Under the pieces are notes generated by a model. It was not told where the DNA came from, searched no databases, and was given only the letters and a program-made list of their open reading frames with translations. A DNA stretch of 38,882 nucleotides from positions 1-38,882 of the IMG/VR virus record IMGVR_UViG_3300028027_002229. One strand, given 5' to 3'. The stretch is from a virus. This document shows positions 8,856-17,121 of this stretch, piece after piece; within the stretch, counting starts at the first letter, position 1; each line of letters begins with the position of its first letter. The position numbers were made by a program, and so were the translations under genes.

Positions 8856-9494
8856 TTAGTTTTTTTTCTTACATACCCAAACTACTTTATCAAACATATT
8901 TTTATGAAATGAAATAAGATTATTTTTTATACAGGCTTCTTCAATATCAGCATCCGAAATTTCATGCCAATTCCAAATATTTAAGTTTATTTTTTCTTCA
9001 AATACTTGGTGGTTTTCAGCATAATCATGAGCCATTATATAATCTCCTGATTTTATAAATTTAGACAGTAGGTTAAATTCTTTAATTTTATCACCACCAT
9101 CACAAAGTACTAAAGTTGTTCCTTCATCGCCAATAAAGTTTTGTATTTCTTCTTTAACTTCACTATAATTGTTTAAAAATATATCTTCAATCCTAACATC
9201 AATCCCCTGTTGTCTCATAACATTATAAGATTCTCCTCTGTCACAAATATCATAAGATAATATTTTACAATCAATTTCTAACTTTTTGCAAGCATAATTT
9301 AAAAAAGAAGTAAACCCACCTAAAGCAGTACCTATTTCTAAAATACGTTTAGGTTTAATTTCATCTAAAAAATAATAAAATGCTTCAAAAGCATTGTGGT
9401 TTTGTTGAGCAGCCCATTCATCATTGTATACTGATAAGCTGTCGTTTTCTGCTAGATTACTATATCTTGTAATCTTTTTTTCATATGGTATCAT
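8856..9494 (-). CDS. Class I SAM-dependent methyltransferase (CmcI-like)
   Basis: 212 residues. RILEIGTALGGFTSFL (about 50-65) is the SAM-binding Gly-rich loop. ILSYDICDRG is the second strand, with its acidic residue, and LVLCDGGDKIKEFNLLSKFIKSGDYIMAHDY resembles the post-motif region of the cephalosporin hydroxylase/rhamnosyl O-methyltransferase (CmcI) group. In a sugar cassette it most likely O-methylates a sugar. Its 5' end overlaps the end of the upstream gene by 14 bases, so the genes are co-translated. The substrate is not visible. Confidence 0.65.
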   Translation of the reverse strand: MIPYEKKITRYSNLAENDSLSVYNDEWAAQQNHNAFEAFYYFLDEIKPKRILEIGTALGGFTSFLNYACKKLEIDCKILSYDICDRGESYNVMRQQGIDVRIEDIFLNNYSEVKEEIQNFIGDEGTTLVLCDGGDKIKEFNLLSKFIKSGDYIMAHDYAENHQVFEEKINLNIWNWHEISDADIEEACIKNNLISFHKNMFDKVVWVCKKKN

Positions 9495-10374
9495 TGTAAT
9501 ATATTTCTTCTAGTAATTTATAAAAAGATTTGTTAGTATTTAAGTATTCATTAACATCTCTCCCACCAATGTGTTCAGATTTAGTATTATTTTCATGAGT
9601 CCATATATCAAACCATTTAGTAGTAAATAAATCTTTATGGTTATAATACAGAACAGTTAATATATTTTCTTCATACCACATTTCTCCACAATCATCTGCT
9701 GTTCTGATTGAGTAATCATAACACATGTTATAAAAATTTTCAATTAGTGATGATTTACCACCAAAAAAGCCTCCTATAACGTGCCACTTATAATCATACT
9801 GTTCATTAAACATTTGAAGAGGTTCTTGAGACCAAGCATTTGTTAGATTATCCTTAATAACTAAAAATATTTTATCATCTGATATATTAACTAAGTTGTT
9901 TATAAAAGAATTAGTAAAAATATCTGAATAGTAATAGTCGGGTAACAACCATCTTTCACCTCTACACTCTAACCATTTATCTGGTATTAGGGCGACATGA
10001 GATAATCCAGCATCAAACCAATAAACATAATCACAGTCTTTAGATTGTTGGTATAACCAATGGAATTTTAAATATTGTATTTCAACACATCTATCTGATG
10101 CTTTAGATTCTTCGTAGTTTTTATATTTTTGAATTAAAGATTGAAATGGTGAATCAGTAAGAGAATGAGGTATGATTTCTAAATCAGAATACTCTTTAAA
10201 TTCTTCTTTTAGATCATTATATTCTTCTGGAGATGTGTATAAAACAAAATGGGCATCATTCATTTTCATTAATGAATGGAGCGAAAATATATAATGCTCA
10301 TTCCTATTAAGTCTTCCTCCATATTCAGAACCATACAAATTATTATATATGGCTGTAACTATCTTAATTTTCAC
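9481..10374 (-). CDS. HtrL/YibB-family glycosyltransferase-like protein
   Basis: 297 residues. It shows the HtrL/YibB pattern: MKIKIVTAIYNNLYG at the start, a central YWFDAGLSH (about 118-126) with the acidic metal-binding position, and HVIGGFFGGKSSLIENF near residue 210. Members of this family include capsular and lipooligosaccharide sugar transferases. It is a paralogue of the N-terminal half of the 557-residue protein at 7178-8851. It overlaps both neighbours (14 bases and 11 bases), which marks it as part of one operon. The sugar and the acceptor are unknown. Confidence 0.65.
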   Translation of the reverse strand: MKIKIVTAIYNNLYGSEYGGRLNRNEHYIFSLHSLMKMNDAHFVLYTSPEEYNDLKEEFKEYSDLEIIPHSLTDSPFQSLIQKYKNYEESKASDRCVEIQYLKFHWLYQQSKDCDYVYWFDAGLSHVALIPDKWLECRGERWLLPDYYYSDIFTNSFINNLVNISDDKIFLVIKDNLTNAWSQEPLQMFNEQYDYKWHVIGGFFGGKSSLIENFYNMCYDYSIRTADDCGEMWYEENILTVLYYNHKDLFTTKWFDIWTHENNTKSEHIGGRDVNEYLNTNKSFYKLLEEIYYNDTI

Positions 10375-11089
10375 TTAAAATGCTTTTATAGTTAATATCA
10401 TTATTATTTCTGATTTCAATAACATTATCTTGTTCCATATACAATGTAGGTAATTTTATTGGTGTATAAACATTCCAATTATACGATTGGGTAAGAAAAT
10501 TATTATAAAACCCACCTGAAACATCTGATTGATTATTTAACTGACAACAGAGTGGTAAGATGGTGCTATAACTTTGATATTTTGGGTAAATGTGTTCAGA
10601 TAAAAATTCATCAATAGCATATAATGGATTATACTTATCGATTTCATCATACATATCTTTTGTATAAACCATAAATCCTGTACCAAATATACCTCGATGG
10701 ATTTTTTCATCTTTAGGTGGGAGGTGGGTGAGATCTAATAATAAGTTTGATATACTTGAAATATTTAAAGGTCTATGAATAGACATATTTAAATTCAAGA
10801 TTTTATAGTCAATTGTTTTTAAAATATTTTCTAAATCAGCTAATAAAGATTTAGCATAAGGCATAAAAAATATATCATCTTCCATGACAATAACTTTATC
10901 TAAATTTTGTTCTTTTGCCTTTTTAATTATTTCAATATGTGATAAAGCACAACCTTCATGAGAATCTTTTTCAATCCCCTCAAAAATCTCAAAATCAAAC
11001 CCCATATAATTCATTTCTTTTATTATATGTTCTAATCTATTAGGTCTTTTTTTTAGATTTATTATATATTTTTTAGTATTACTGAGCAT
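10364..11089 (-). CDS. Glycosyltransferase family 25
   Basis: 241 residues. Family 25 hallmarks are in order: YIINLKKRPNRLEHI at about 8-22, FEIFEGIEKDSHEGCALSHIEII with the conserved GCALSH, then VIVMEDDIFF at about 67-75 (EDD metal site), and GTGFMVYTKDMYDEI. Family 25 enzymes usually add galactose or glucose to lipooligosaccharide or to proteins such as collagen. It belongs to the cassette of six sugar and methyl transferases. The low GC is like its neighbours, so there is no sign of very recent transfer. Confidence 0.82.
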   Translation of the reverse strand: MLSNTKKYIINLKKRPNRLEHIIKEMNYMGFDFEIFEGIEKDSHEGCALSHIEIIKKAKEQNLDKVIVMEDDIFFMPYAKSLLADLENILKTIDYKILNLNMSIHRPLNISSISNLLLDLTHLPPKDEKIHRGIFGTGFMVYTKDMYDEIDKYNPLYAIDEFLSEHIYPKYQSYSTILPLCCQLNNQSDVSGGFYNNFLTQSYNWNVYTPIKLPTLYMEQDNVIEIRNNNDINYKSILSEN

Positions 11090-11108
11090 TTATAAATTGT
11101 TTTTTGTT

Positions 11109-11723
11109 TTAATCTTTTAACTGCCAGTTTTCAAATTTAAATTCAAATTTGTATGTTAAAAAATGAGTAAGATTAAGAGCATCAATTATTTTATTGTATC
11201 TTTCTTTCCAATTATCTACCGAATTTTCATGAAATTGAATTTGAATATTTTTAAATTTTGTTAATATTCCTTTATCTATCATGTATTCTAATAAATAATA
11301 TTCGGCACCCTCAATATTCATTTTTAATAAATCTACTTCATGTATATTTTCATCAGCCATATAACTATCAATAGGAATCATTTCAATATATGAATTTTCA
11401 TTTTTAACCTGTCCCCATGCCATATAAATTGATGAAGCATCTCCAGCTACATAAAAATTCACAGTATCATTTTTATCACCTAAAACTTTACGATAGAGTT
11501 TTACTTTATTTAAATCTTTTAATTCCTGATGGCAAATATCATATAGGTAATCTATTGGTTCAAACGTATGTATATTACATTTATATCTATTATATATTTG
11601 TTTAGAAAAGAGGCCATGATAACCACCTAAATCAAATACTATTGAGTCTTGATTTAAGGGATAATCATATCTCAAATCTTCATCCCACCAATCTTCTTTA
11701 ACACCAAATCTTGGTCTGTCCAT
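11109..11723 (-). CDS. FkbM-family methyltransferase
   Basis: 204 residues. DSIVFDLGGYHGLFSKQI (about 26-43) is the SAM loop, IHTFEPIDYLYDIC is the second strand, and LLKMNIEGAEYYLLEYM is the FkbM signature (N/D-x-E-G-A-E). FkbM enzymes O-methylate sugar or polyketide hydroxyls. The upstream region contains a T4-late-like TATAAATA on the coding strand (seen as TATTTATA at about 11735). It lies between the GT25 gene and the GlcNAc-transferase-like gene and probably finishes the glycan by methylation. Confidence 0.78.
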   Translation of the reverse strand: MDRPRFGVKEDWWDEDLRYDYPLNQDSIVFDLGGYHGLFSKQIYNRYKCNIHTFEPIDYLYDICHQELKDLNKVKLYRKVLGDKNDTVNFYVAGDASSIYMAWGQVKNENSYIEMIPIDSYMADENIHEVDLLKMNIEGAEYYLLEYMIDKGILTKFKNIQIQFHENSVDNWKERYNKIIDALNLTHFLTYKFEFKFENWQLKD

Positions 11724-11738
11724 AATCTTTTTTTTTAT

Positions 11739-12989
11739 TTATAAGTTTCCTTCTATTTTGTCACACCATCCTTGAGATGTAGAATAAGGCCATACTACCC
11801 ATTTTACTGGTTTTTGGTGAGTTGGAAATTCTCTCCATACTTTTCCATAACCATCAGGATCATTTTTAATCTTTTTTATTTCATCAGATTGGGCATCTTG
11901 TCTATAAATAGTTTCTCCTTGTTCATTTTCAAAAGCAACACACCAAAAATCGTAATCATCTAAAGGTACTTTTTTATAATCAATATCAATACAATGTTTA
12001 AATATTGATAAAAATGAAATTTCATAATCAAGAGGAGATACAATAACTGGATTAGGTGCTATATTATTATCCCTAGTGTATTGTTGAACTGATCTATCTC
12101 TAAACCTAATACCAGCATATGCTTCATATTGGAATAAGGTTCGTTCGGTACCAAAATCATAAGGTCCAAATTCAATATCACATCTACATTCTCCATCTAC
12201 AGCAAATAAAGCTCTATTGCGTTTATGGCAATGATTATTTCTATTTATCCACTCTTTATCATCATCCCATTGTTTAGTTCTACCTTTACGAGTGTATTCA
12301 TGCCAAGCAATTACTTTATGGGGATGAAATAAATCATAACCCCAAGTATAAGAACGAACGGCTAATGAGATTTCCTCACCGTGGAAATAATATTCAGGAT
12401 CGTAAGGTACCTCAGTACACCATTGACCTAAAGTAAAGATAAAATGTGCTGATAGAAATCTAGATGGAATTGGGGATTTTAATTTTTTCCAATTAGGGAT
12501 AGTTGCAGGTAGAAAAAATATAGCTCCTTCAGGAATAAATCTATCAAAAGTCATCCACCAAGGTTCCATCACACGTAATTCAGGATCATTGTCTGGGTCA
12601 AATGAAGGGATATAAGAGGTTAGCAATGGTTTTTTATGTCCTTTCTTTTGTAATTGCTTAATCATTTTGATACACTCAGTATCCCACCCTTCAATAAAGC
12701 GATGATGTGAATCTAGTTGTAGATAATATTCTTCTCCACTATAATGTTGATGACATTGGTTACGAGCCCAACATGCACCTTTAGAATCACTATGGATGAT
12801 GTCGATAATTTTAAAACGAGCATCATTTTTAAATTCATCTAAAGTATCCCAAGTATCTTCTTCAGCATGTTGCCATGCTATACCAAATACTAAGTCTTCA
12901 GGATGATCAGCCTTGTCAATGCAATCGCGTAGTGTAGGTAATAATTGTGGATCTCTATAACTAGCTATAGAAATATAAATTTTTGGCAT
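11739..12989 (-). CDS. GlcNAc-transferase-like glycosyltransferase (Skp1-type)
   Basis: 416 residues. IYISIASYRDPQLLPTLRDCI at the N-terminus, GACWARNQCHQHYSGEEYYLQLDSHHRFIEGWD (metal site DSH at about 93-95), YFHGEEISLAVRSYTWGYDLF and the following WHEY match the bacterial and eukaryotic GlcNAc-transferase family whose founder modifies hydroxyproline in Skp1. The family also contains bacterial and phage proteins of unknown acceptor. It is the first gene of the cassette and comes just after the large Thr/Pro-rich virion protein, which makes a protein acceptor attractive. That link is inference. Confidence 0.78.
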   Translation of the reverse strand: MPKIYISIASYRDPQLLPTLRDCIDKADHPEDLVFGIAWQHAEEDTWDTLDEFKNDARFKIIDIIHSDSKGACWARNQCHQHYSGEEYYLQLDSHHRFIEGWDTECIKMIKQLQKKGHKKPLLTSYIPSFDPDNDPELRVMEPWWMTFDRFIPEGAIFFLPATIPNWKKLKSPIPSRFLSAHFIFTLGQWCTEVPYDPEYYFHGEEISLAVRSYTWGYDLFHPHKVIAWHEYTRKGRTKQWDDDKEWINRNNHCHKRNRALFAVDGECRCDIEFGPYDFGTERTLFQYEAYAGIRFRDRSVQQYTRDNNIAPNPVIVSPLDYEISFLSIFKHCIDIDYKKVPLDDYDFWCVAFENEQGETIYRQDAQSDEIKKIKNDPDGYGKVWREFPTHQKPVKWVVWPYSTSQGWCDKIEGNL

Positions 12990-13042
12990 AACGGTAATAT
13001 AACTAAATTTTATTTAAGTTCCAAATCTATTAAAACTATTTT

Positions 13043-15409
13043 TTAAGGTTGAGGTTCTAGCGGTTCTTCTCCACCACCACCACCAGTGTAACAAATACCA
13101 ATAGCAGAAACTCTATAAGTTTCAGCATAATCTGGGTGTTGTTCTAAGTAATATGTGTTGTATCCATCAGAATAAACATTGTATAAACCAATATTTCCAT
13201 CACTTGTTCCACCATCTACACCAAATACTGCTGAACCAACTGATAATGTAGCATCAGGAGATTTTAGTATTGTGTTATAAGCACCAGCACATGCTTGTGT
13301 GTAGCCACCGCCACCACCATCATAGGATAAAGTATGACTGTATACTGTTTGTTCTGTATAAGAAACAAAGGTCCAAATCTTAAGTGGTCTAGTTCCTATT
13401 ACAACTGAAGTATCAGCAAATGTTTGAGTATCATTAGCATTATATGGTACAACATTAGTGAATATATCTTCCATAGCACCATCTGCATAGTATACCCAAG
13501 TGTATACGTTAACAGTAGCAAATAATGGACTAACTCTTAATCCAGCACCTGCAAGTCCTTTAAAGCTTCTTATTGAGAATGTTTGACCTTTATAAAGAGG
13601 GCCTAAATAAGATCCAACACCACCAGCATAAGCATCATGACTAGCTTGACTATATGTTACAAAACCAGGAGTTCCAAAGTATACGTAATCATCACTACCG
13701 TTTTTCTCAAAACGCAAGTTATTATCATAGAAGTGATAACCAGTATTAACTTCAATCACATTAAACTGCATCGAAATCACCTGTGGTGTTGATGTTGGTG
13801 ATGGTGTTACTGCAGGTGTTGATGCCGGTGTTGATGCCGGTGTTGAAGCAGGAGTAGATGCTGGTGTTGATGCCGGTGTTGATGCCGGTGTTGATGCCGG
13901 TGTTGATGCTGGAGTAGCTGTATTTGAAGGTGTAACTGCCGGTGTTGATGCCGGTGTTGAAGGTGGAGTAGCTGTATTTGAAGGTGTAACTGCAGGGGTT
14001 GAAGCAGGAGTAGCTGTATTTGAAGGTGTAATTGGTGGTGTTTTTGAAGGTGTAACTGCAGGAGTACCTGTTTGTGATGGTGTAACAGGTGGTGTATTAG
14101 AAGGTGTAACAGGTGGTGTTGATGACAGTGTCACTGCAGGAGTACCTGTTTGTGTACGCGTAACTGCAGGAGTACCTGTTTGTGTTCGTGTTAGAGTTTG
14201 TGTTGGTGTTTGAGTTTGTGTTAATGTATTAGTTATTGTTTGTGTAATAGTATTAGTTGGTGTTAATGTATTAGTTGGTGTTTGAGTAATTGTTTGAGTT
14301 GGTGTTATTGTATTAGTTGGTGTTAATGTATTAGTTGGTGTTTGAGTAGTAGTTGGTGTCTGAGTAAGTGTTGAAGTTACAGTTGGTGTTACAGTAGAAG
14401 TATTTGTTGGAGTTGGAGTTGGTGTAGGTGGGATGAATACTACTTCATAACTAAAATCACAATCTCCTGGTTCAACATTAAATCTAATTGTTGCTTTATT
14501 ACTTTCAACAACGACATCATTATTTATTAAGGCATCTACAGTATAATAAGCTTCATAAACGCCTTCAGAAAAAAACTTAATATTGTCTGTAGTTACAGTT
14601 CCTTCTATAATAGCTGATCTAGAACTTATAGAAGTAGTTGCATACATTCTAGGTACATTATTTCCATTTAATTCTATAATACTCAACTGTTCAATACTAC
14701 CTGATATTATTGCAGAGCCTGTAAGTATAATTCCAGGTCGAGCTATATCATTAGCTAAAACACTTGCACTTCCCGTTTTAGAATAATCACTTGCCTTAAC
14801 ATTAATTATATCGGCAACAGCTAATGGAGGTAAAGGAAACATTCCTTGATAGTCTTGGTTAGTAATAACTGCTAGCCCTTGAGGATAAAATATATTTCCA
14901 ATATGAATACTTCCTGTATCAAATAAGTTACCATTACCATCATCAGTTATATAATAAGCAGAAGATGATAAAACAAAGTTGTAAGGTAAAACCTTACTAC
15001 CGTAGACGTCTTGATTAACAGCTAATACACGAATACCAGCATTAGATGCTGTTGGAAAATCTAAAATTATATTTGGATTTTCATCATAAACAAAATATGA
15101 TGCTGTATTATAATTTTGAGAAGCAGATTCATATAAAAATGAATTTGCAAGAGAAGATGTATCTAAAAAAGAACCACTAAATTGGTGGTAAAATAAATGA
15201 TTAATTTGATCATAAACTAAACGTTCATATTGACCCTCAGTTACAGGATCCATTGTAAAGTCAAAACTACCTGTTACATTAGTTCCTTTGTAAATAGTTA
15301 TATATTCTGAGGAAGTTGGATAACAAGAAGTAATTAAGTCCCATTGCTTATTAGCTGCATAAGCAACGTGCGTAACGTCTGATTTGTTTAGTTGTTTGAA
15401 TGATGACAT
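13043..15409 (-). CDS. Large virion/fibre protein with a Thr/Pro-rich mucin-like stalk
   Basis: 788 residues. Residues 1-326 form a beta-rich N-terminal part (MSSFKQLNKSDVTHVAYAANKQW, SGSFLDTSSLANSFLYESAS, VLANDIARPGI). Residues 327-543 are almost only Thr, Pro, Ser, Ala, Asn, Gln and Val, beginning PPTPTPTPTNT and ending in a perfect TPAS repeat. Residues 544-788 form a C-terminal beta domain rich in Tyr and Gly, ending in GGGGEEPLEPQP. The build suggests a virion attachment domain, a stiff extended stalk and a distal binding domain. It lies between tail genes and the sugar-transfer cassette, and the stalk has well over 80 Thr/Ser that could carry sugars. No known family is recognised beyond the general type. 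Confidence 0.7.
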   Translation of the reverse strand: MSSFKQLNKSDVTHVAYAANKQWDLITSCYPTSSEYITIYKGTNVTGSFDFTMDPVTEGQYERLVYDQINHLFYHQFSGSFLDTSSLANSFLYESASQNYNTASYFVYDENPNIILDFPTASNAGIRVLAVNQDVYGSKVLPYNFVLSSSAYYITDDGNGNLFDTGSIHIGNIFYPQGLAVITNQDYQGMFPLPPLAVADIINVKASDYSKTGSASVLANDIARPGIILTGSAIISGSIEQLSIIELNGNNVPRMYATTSISSRSAIIEGTVTTDNIKFFSEGVYEAYYTVDALINNDVVVESNKATIRFNVEPGDCDFSYEVVFIPPTPTPTPTNTSTVTPTVTSTLTQTPTTTQTPTNTLTPTNTITPTQTITQTPTNTLTPTNTITQTITNTLTQTQTPTQTLTRTQTGTPAVTRTQTGTPAVTLSSTPPVTPSNTPPVTPSQTGTPAVTPSKTPPITPSNTATPASTPAVTPSNTATPPSTPASTPAVTPSNTATPASTPASTPASTPASTPASTPASTPASTPASTPAVTPSPTSTPQVISMQFNVIEVNTGYHFYDNNLRFEKNGSDDYVYFGTPGFVTYSQASHDAYAGGVGSYLGPLYKGQTFSIRSFKGLAGAGLRVSPLFATVNVYTWVYYADGAMEDIFTNVVPYNANDTQTFADTSVVIGTRPLKIWTFVSYTEQTVYSHTLSYDGGGGGYTQACAGAYNTILKSPDATLSVGSAVFGVDGGTSDGNIGLYNVYSDGYNTYYLEQHPDYAETYRVSAIGICYTGGGGGEEPLEPQP
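13781..14431 (-). repeat. Thr/Pro stalk repeat with a 12-base tandem array
   Basis: About 650 bases of degenerate repeats encode the stalk. At 13811-13918 the unit is an almost exact 12-mer (plus strand TGATGCCGGTGT) encoding TPAS, in about eight or nine copies. Units further right are TPTN/TITP-type and more diverged. The array keeps the reading frame when units are lost or gained. Confidence 0.9.
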
Positions 15410-15415
15410 ACATGA

Positions 15416-16396
15416 TTAGTAATCTAACTTCACTCTGATTAATGCTTCTTTAGTAAAATCTTTTACTAATGGTTTTGATAATTTAGCTACAGCTAATAAT
15501 TCGTTATTATCGTTATACATACCTACTGTTGTAATATATGTTTGAGGATTATTAATCAATGTTGTATATAATAAATTACCATTTTCATCTATTACTGATG
15601 GGTTAGTAGTATAATTATATTCATTATTTTTAATACGTGTAAAGAAATAACGTGCTGAAATAGTTTCAGATGATTTCATTTGGAAATTAGAACCAGAAAC
15701 TAATGCTCTCCAAATATTCAAATTGTTATAAACTGTTGTAGTTGAATTACTATAAGCAATTCCTGGTGTTAAACTTCCTGTTAATGCGTTAGCATCTAAA
15801 ACAATAATATCTAAATCTGGGAAGAACAAACCATAATATTTGTTTGGAGTTCCTGATGTAAAGTAAGAACCATTACTTCCACTAATGATATTATAATATC
15901 TATTTTCACCAATAAAACGAGTTAAATTTGTAGTACCGCTATCATCTGTGTATCTAAATGAACCACTAGCACCTGCTAAAGTCATATTTAAAGAACCAGG
16001 TAATAAAGATTCTTTATAACGAGCTCTAGAAACGTTAATAACATAAATAGCATTTGATGTAGTTGAACCATTATCAAAGCTAAAATTTGTTGTTTCAGTA
16101 CCGTAAACTAAATTTCTATATTGACCATACACAACACGAGATGGAGAATACCCAACTACAGCACTGTTAATAGGAGCTGAACCTGATCCACTTACATGTC
16201 CAAATTGTAAACTAAATTGAACTGAAGCTGATGTTGAAGTGTTAAAATTACTATCAAAAATATCTACATAGTACTCTGTGTAGTTACTAGATGTAAAAAA
16301 TGTATTTAATGTGTAGTTATCTCCACTCCATAAACCACGCACTACTGTTTCGGCGCTTACTACTGAATCGTCTGTATTATATCTTGTAAATGACAT
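15416..16396 (-). CDS. Virion structural protein with a C-terminal YNDNNELLAVAK domain
   Basis: 326 residues. Beta-rich, with many Ser/Thr/Gly/Tyr; the start is MSFTRYNTDDSVVSAETVVRG. The C-terminus (TVGMYNDNNELLAVAKLSKPLV ... RVKLDY) is shared with the small protein at 6056-6379. Proteins with this tail occur near the baseplate and fibre genes of aquatic T4-like phages and are usually called structural. It lies six bases from the fibre gene, inside the late operon. The exact position in the virion is unknown. Confidence 0.7.
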   Translation of the reverse strand: MSFTRYNTDDSVVSAETVVRGLWSGDNYTLNTFFTSSNYTEYYVDIFDSNFNTSTSASVQFSLQFGHVSGSGSAPINSAVVGYSPSRVVYGQYRNLVYGTETTNFSFDNGSTTSNAIYVINVSRARYKESLLPGSLNMTLAGASGSFRYTDDSGTTNLTRFIGENRYYNIISGSNGSYFTSGTPNKYYGLFFPDLDIIVLDANALTGSLTPGIAYSNSTTTVYNNLNIWRALVSGSNFQMKSSETISARYFFTRIKNNEYNYTTNPSVIDENGNLLYTTLINNPQTYITTVGMYNDNNELLAVAKLSKPLVKDFTKEALIRVKLDY

Positions 16397-16409
16397 TGTT
16401 TATATTATT

Positions 16410-17075
16410 TTAAACTGTGGCTACTTTTTGAATGTTTAATGGTATAGTAATTCTAGCACCACTATCTCTACCAATCACGGTAAGTGTAGTTGTTAAGGTA
16501 GACAAACTAGTTCCAAATAAAGTATTGATTGTAGTACCTGTTATTGTAAATGAAGTACCAATTTGGCTTGACGATAACACGGCACCTGAAGTTGTATTTA
16601 AATCTGTAATTCCTGGTGTTGTTACTGTGATACCTGTTCCTGCAAATGAAGATAATAATCTTGAATCAGAAACAGTTACAATATATCCGTTTGCTTCAAA
16701 TGTACTTGTAGCACCTAAGTAATTAAGTGTTTGTGGAGTAATTGTTAATGAAGCACCTTGACGTAAAGTAATGCTGCTATATCCAACATTAATAACTGGT
16801 AAACGTGATGTACCACGAGGTAATGTTACTAGCTTGTAACGCATAATTTGTGAATCGTCTGGGTATGCTTCAATTACAGGCATGTTTTCAATTGCTTCAC
16901 CGTAATAAGCAGATCCTGATGGATGATTTGGATTGTATAAAGTATAATCAATCTCATCGTCAGCTAATGAAAATTGCGTAATTTGAAATGAACCATCATT
17001 ACGAGCCAACAATTCACGGCCCTTAGTGGTTAATATTGCATCTACTGTTACGAATGTAGGATTTAAAATTGCCAT
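16410..17075 (-). CDS. Conserved virion structural protein
   Basis: 221 residues. The N-terminal 75 residues (ILTTKGRELLARNDGSFQITQFSLADDEIDYTLYNPNHPSGSAYYGEAIENMPVIEA) look like a conserved phage tail-associated domain: a helix, then a domain with an acidic DDEIDY loop. The second half is a Thr-rich beta domain (residues about 105-221) with repeated TSGAVLSSS/TITGTTI-like strands. It follows the 1562-residue tail protein in the late operon. A baseplate or fibre-connector role is inferred from position. A TATTTATA octamer lies 21 bases before its ATG. Confidence 0.65.
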   Translation of the reverse strand: MAILNPTFVTVDAILTTKGRELLARNDGSFQITQFSLADDEIDYTLYNPNHPSGSAYYGEAIENMPVIEAYPDDSQIMRYKLVTLPRGTSRLPVINVGYSSITLRQGASLTITPQTLNYLGATSTFEANGYIVTVSDSRLLSSFAGTGITVTTPGITDLNTTSGAVLSSSQIGTSFTITGTTINTLFGTSLSTLTTTLTVIGRDSGARITIPLNIQKVATV

Positions 17076-17121
17076 AGTTCTTTATGTTGTATATATTATA
17101 AATATATTGATTTGTTAAATT

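Noticed and set aside
13781-14431. CRISPR-like or minisatellite array
   Set aside because: There are no spacers; the repeats are in frame and encode the Thr/Pro stalk.
6056-16396. Diversity-generating retroelement
   Set aside because: No reverse transcriptase or template repeat is visible; the repeated tail segment is a normal duplication.
16432-16722. Plus-strand 96-codon frame
   Set aside because: It is a shadow of the 221-residue structural gene with hydrophobic, repetitive content typical of antisense Thr-rich coding.
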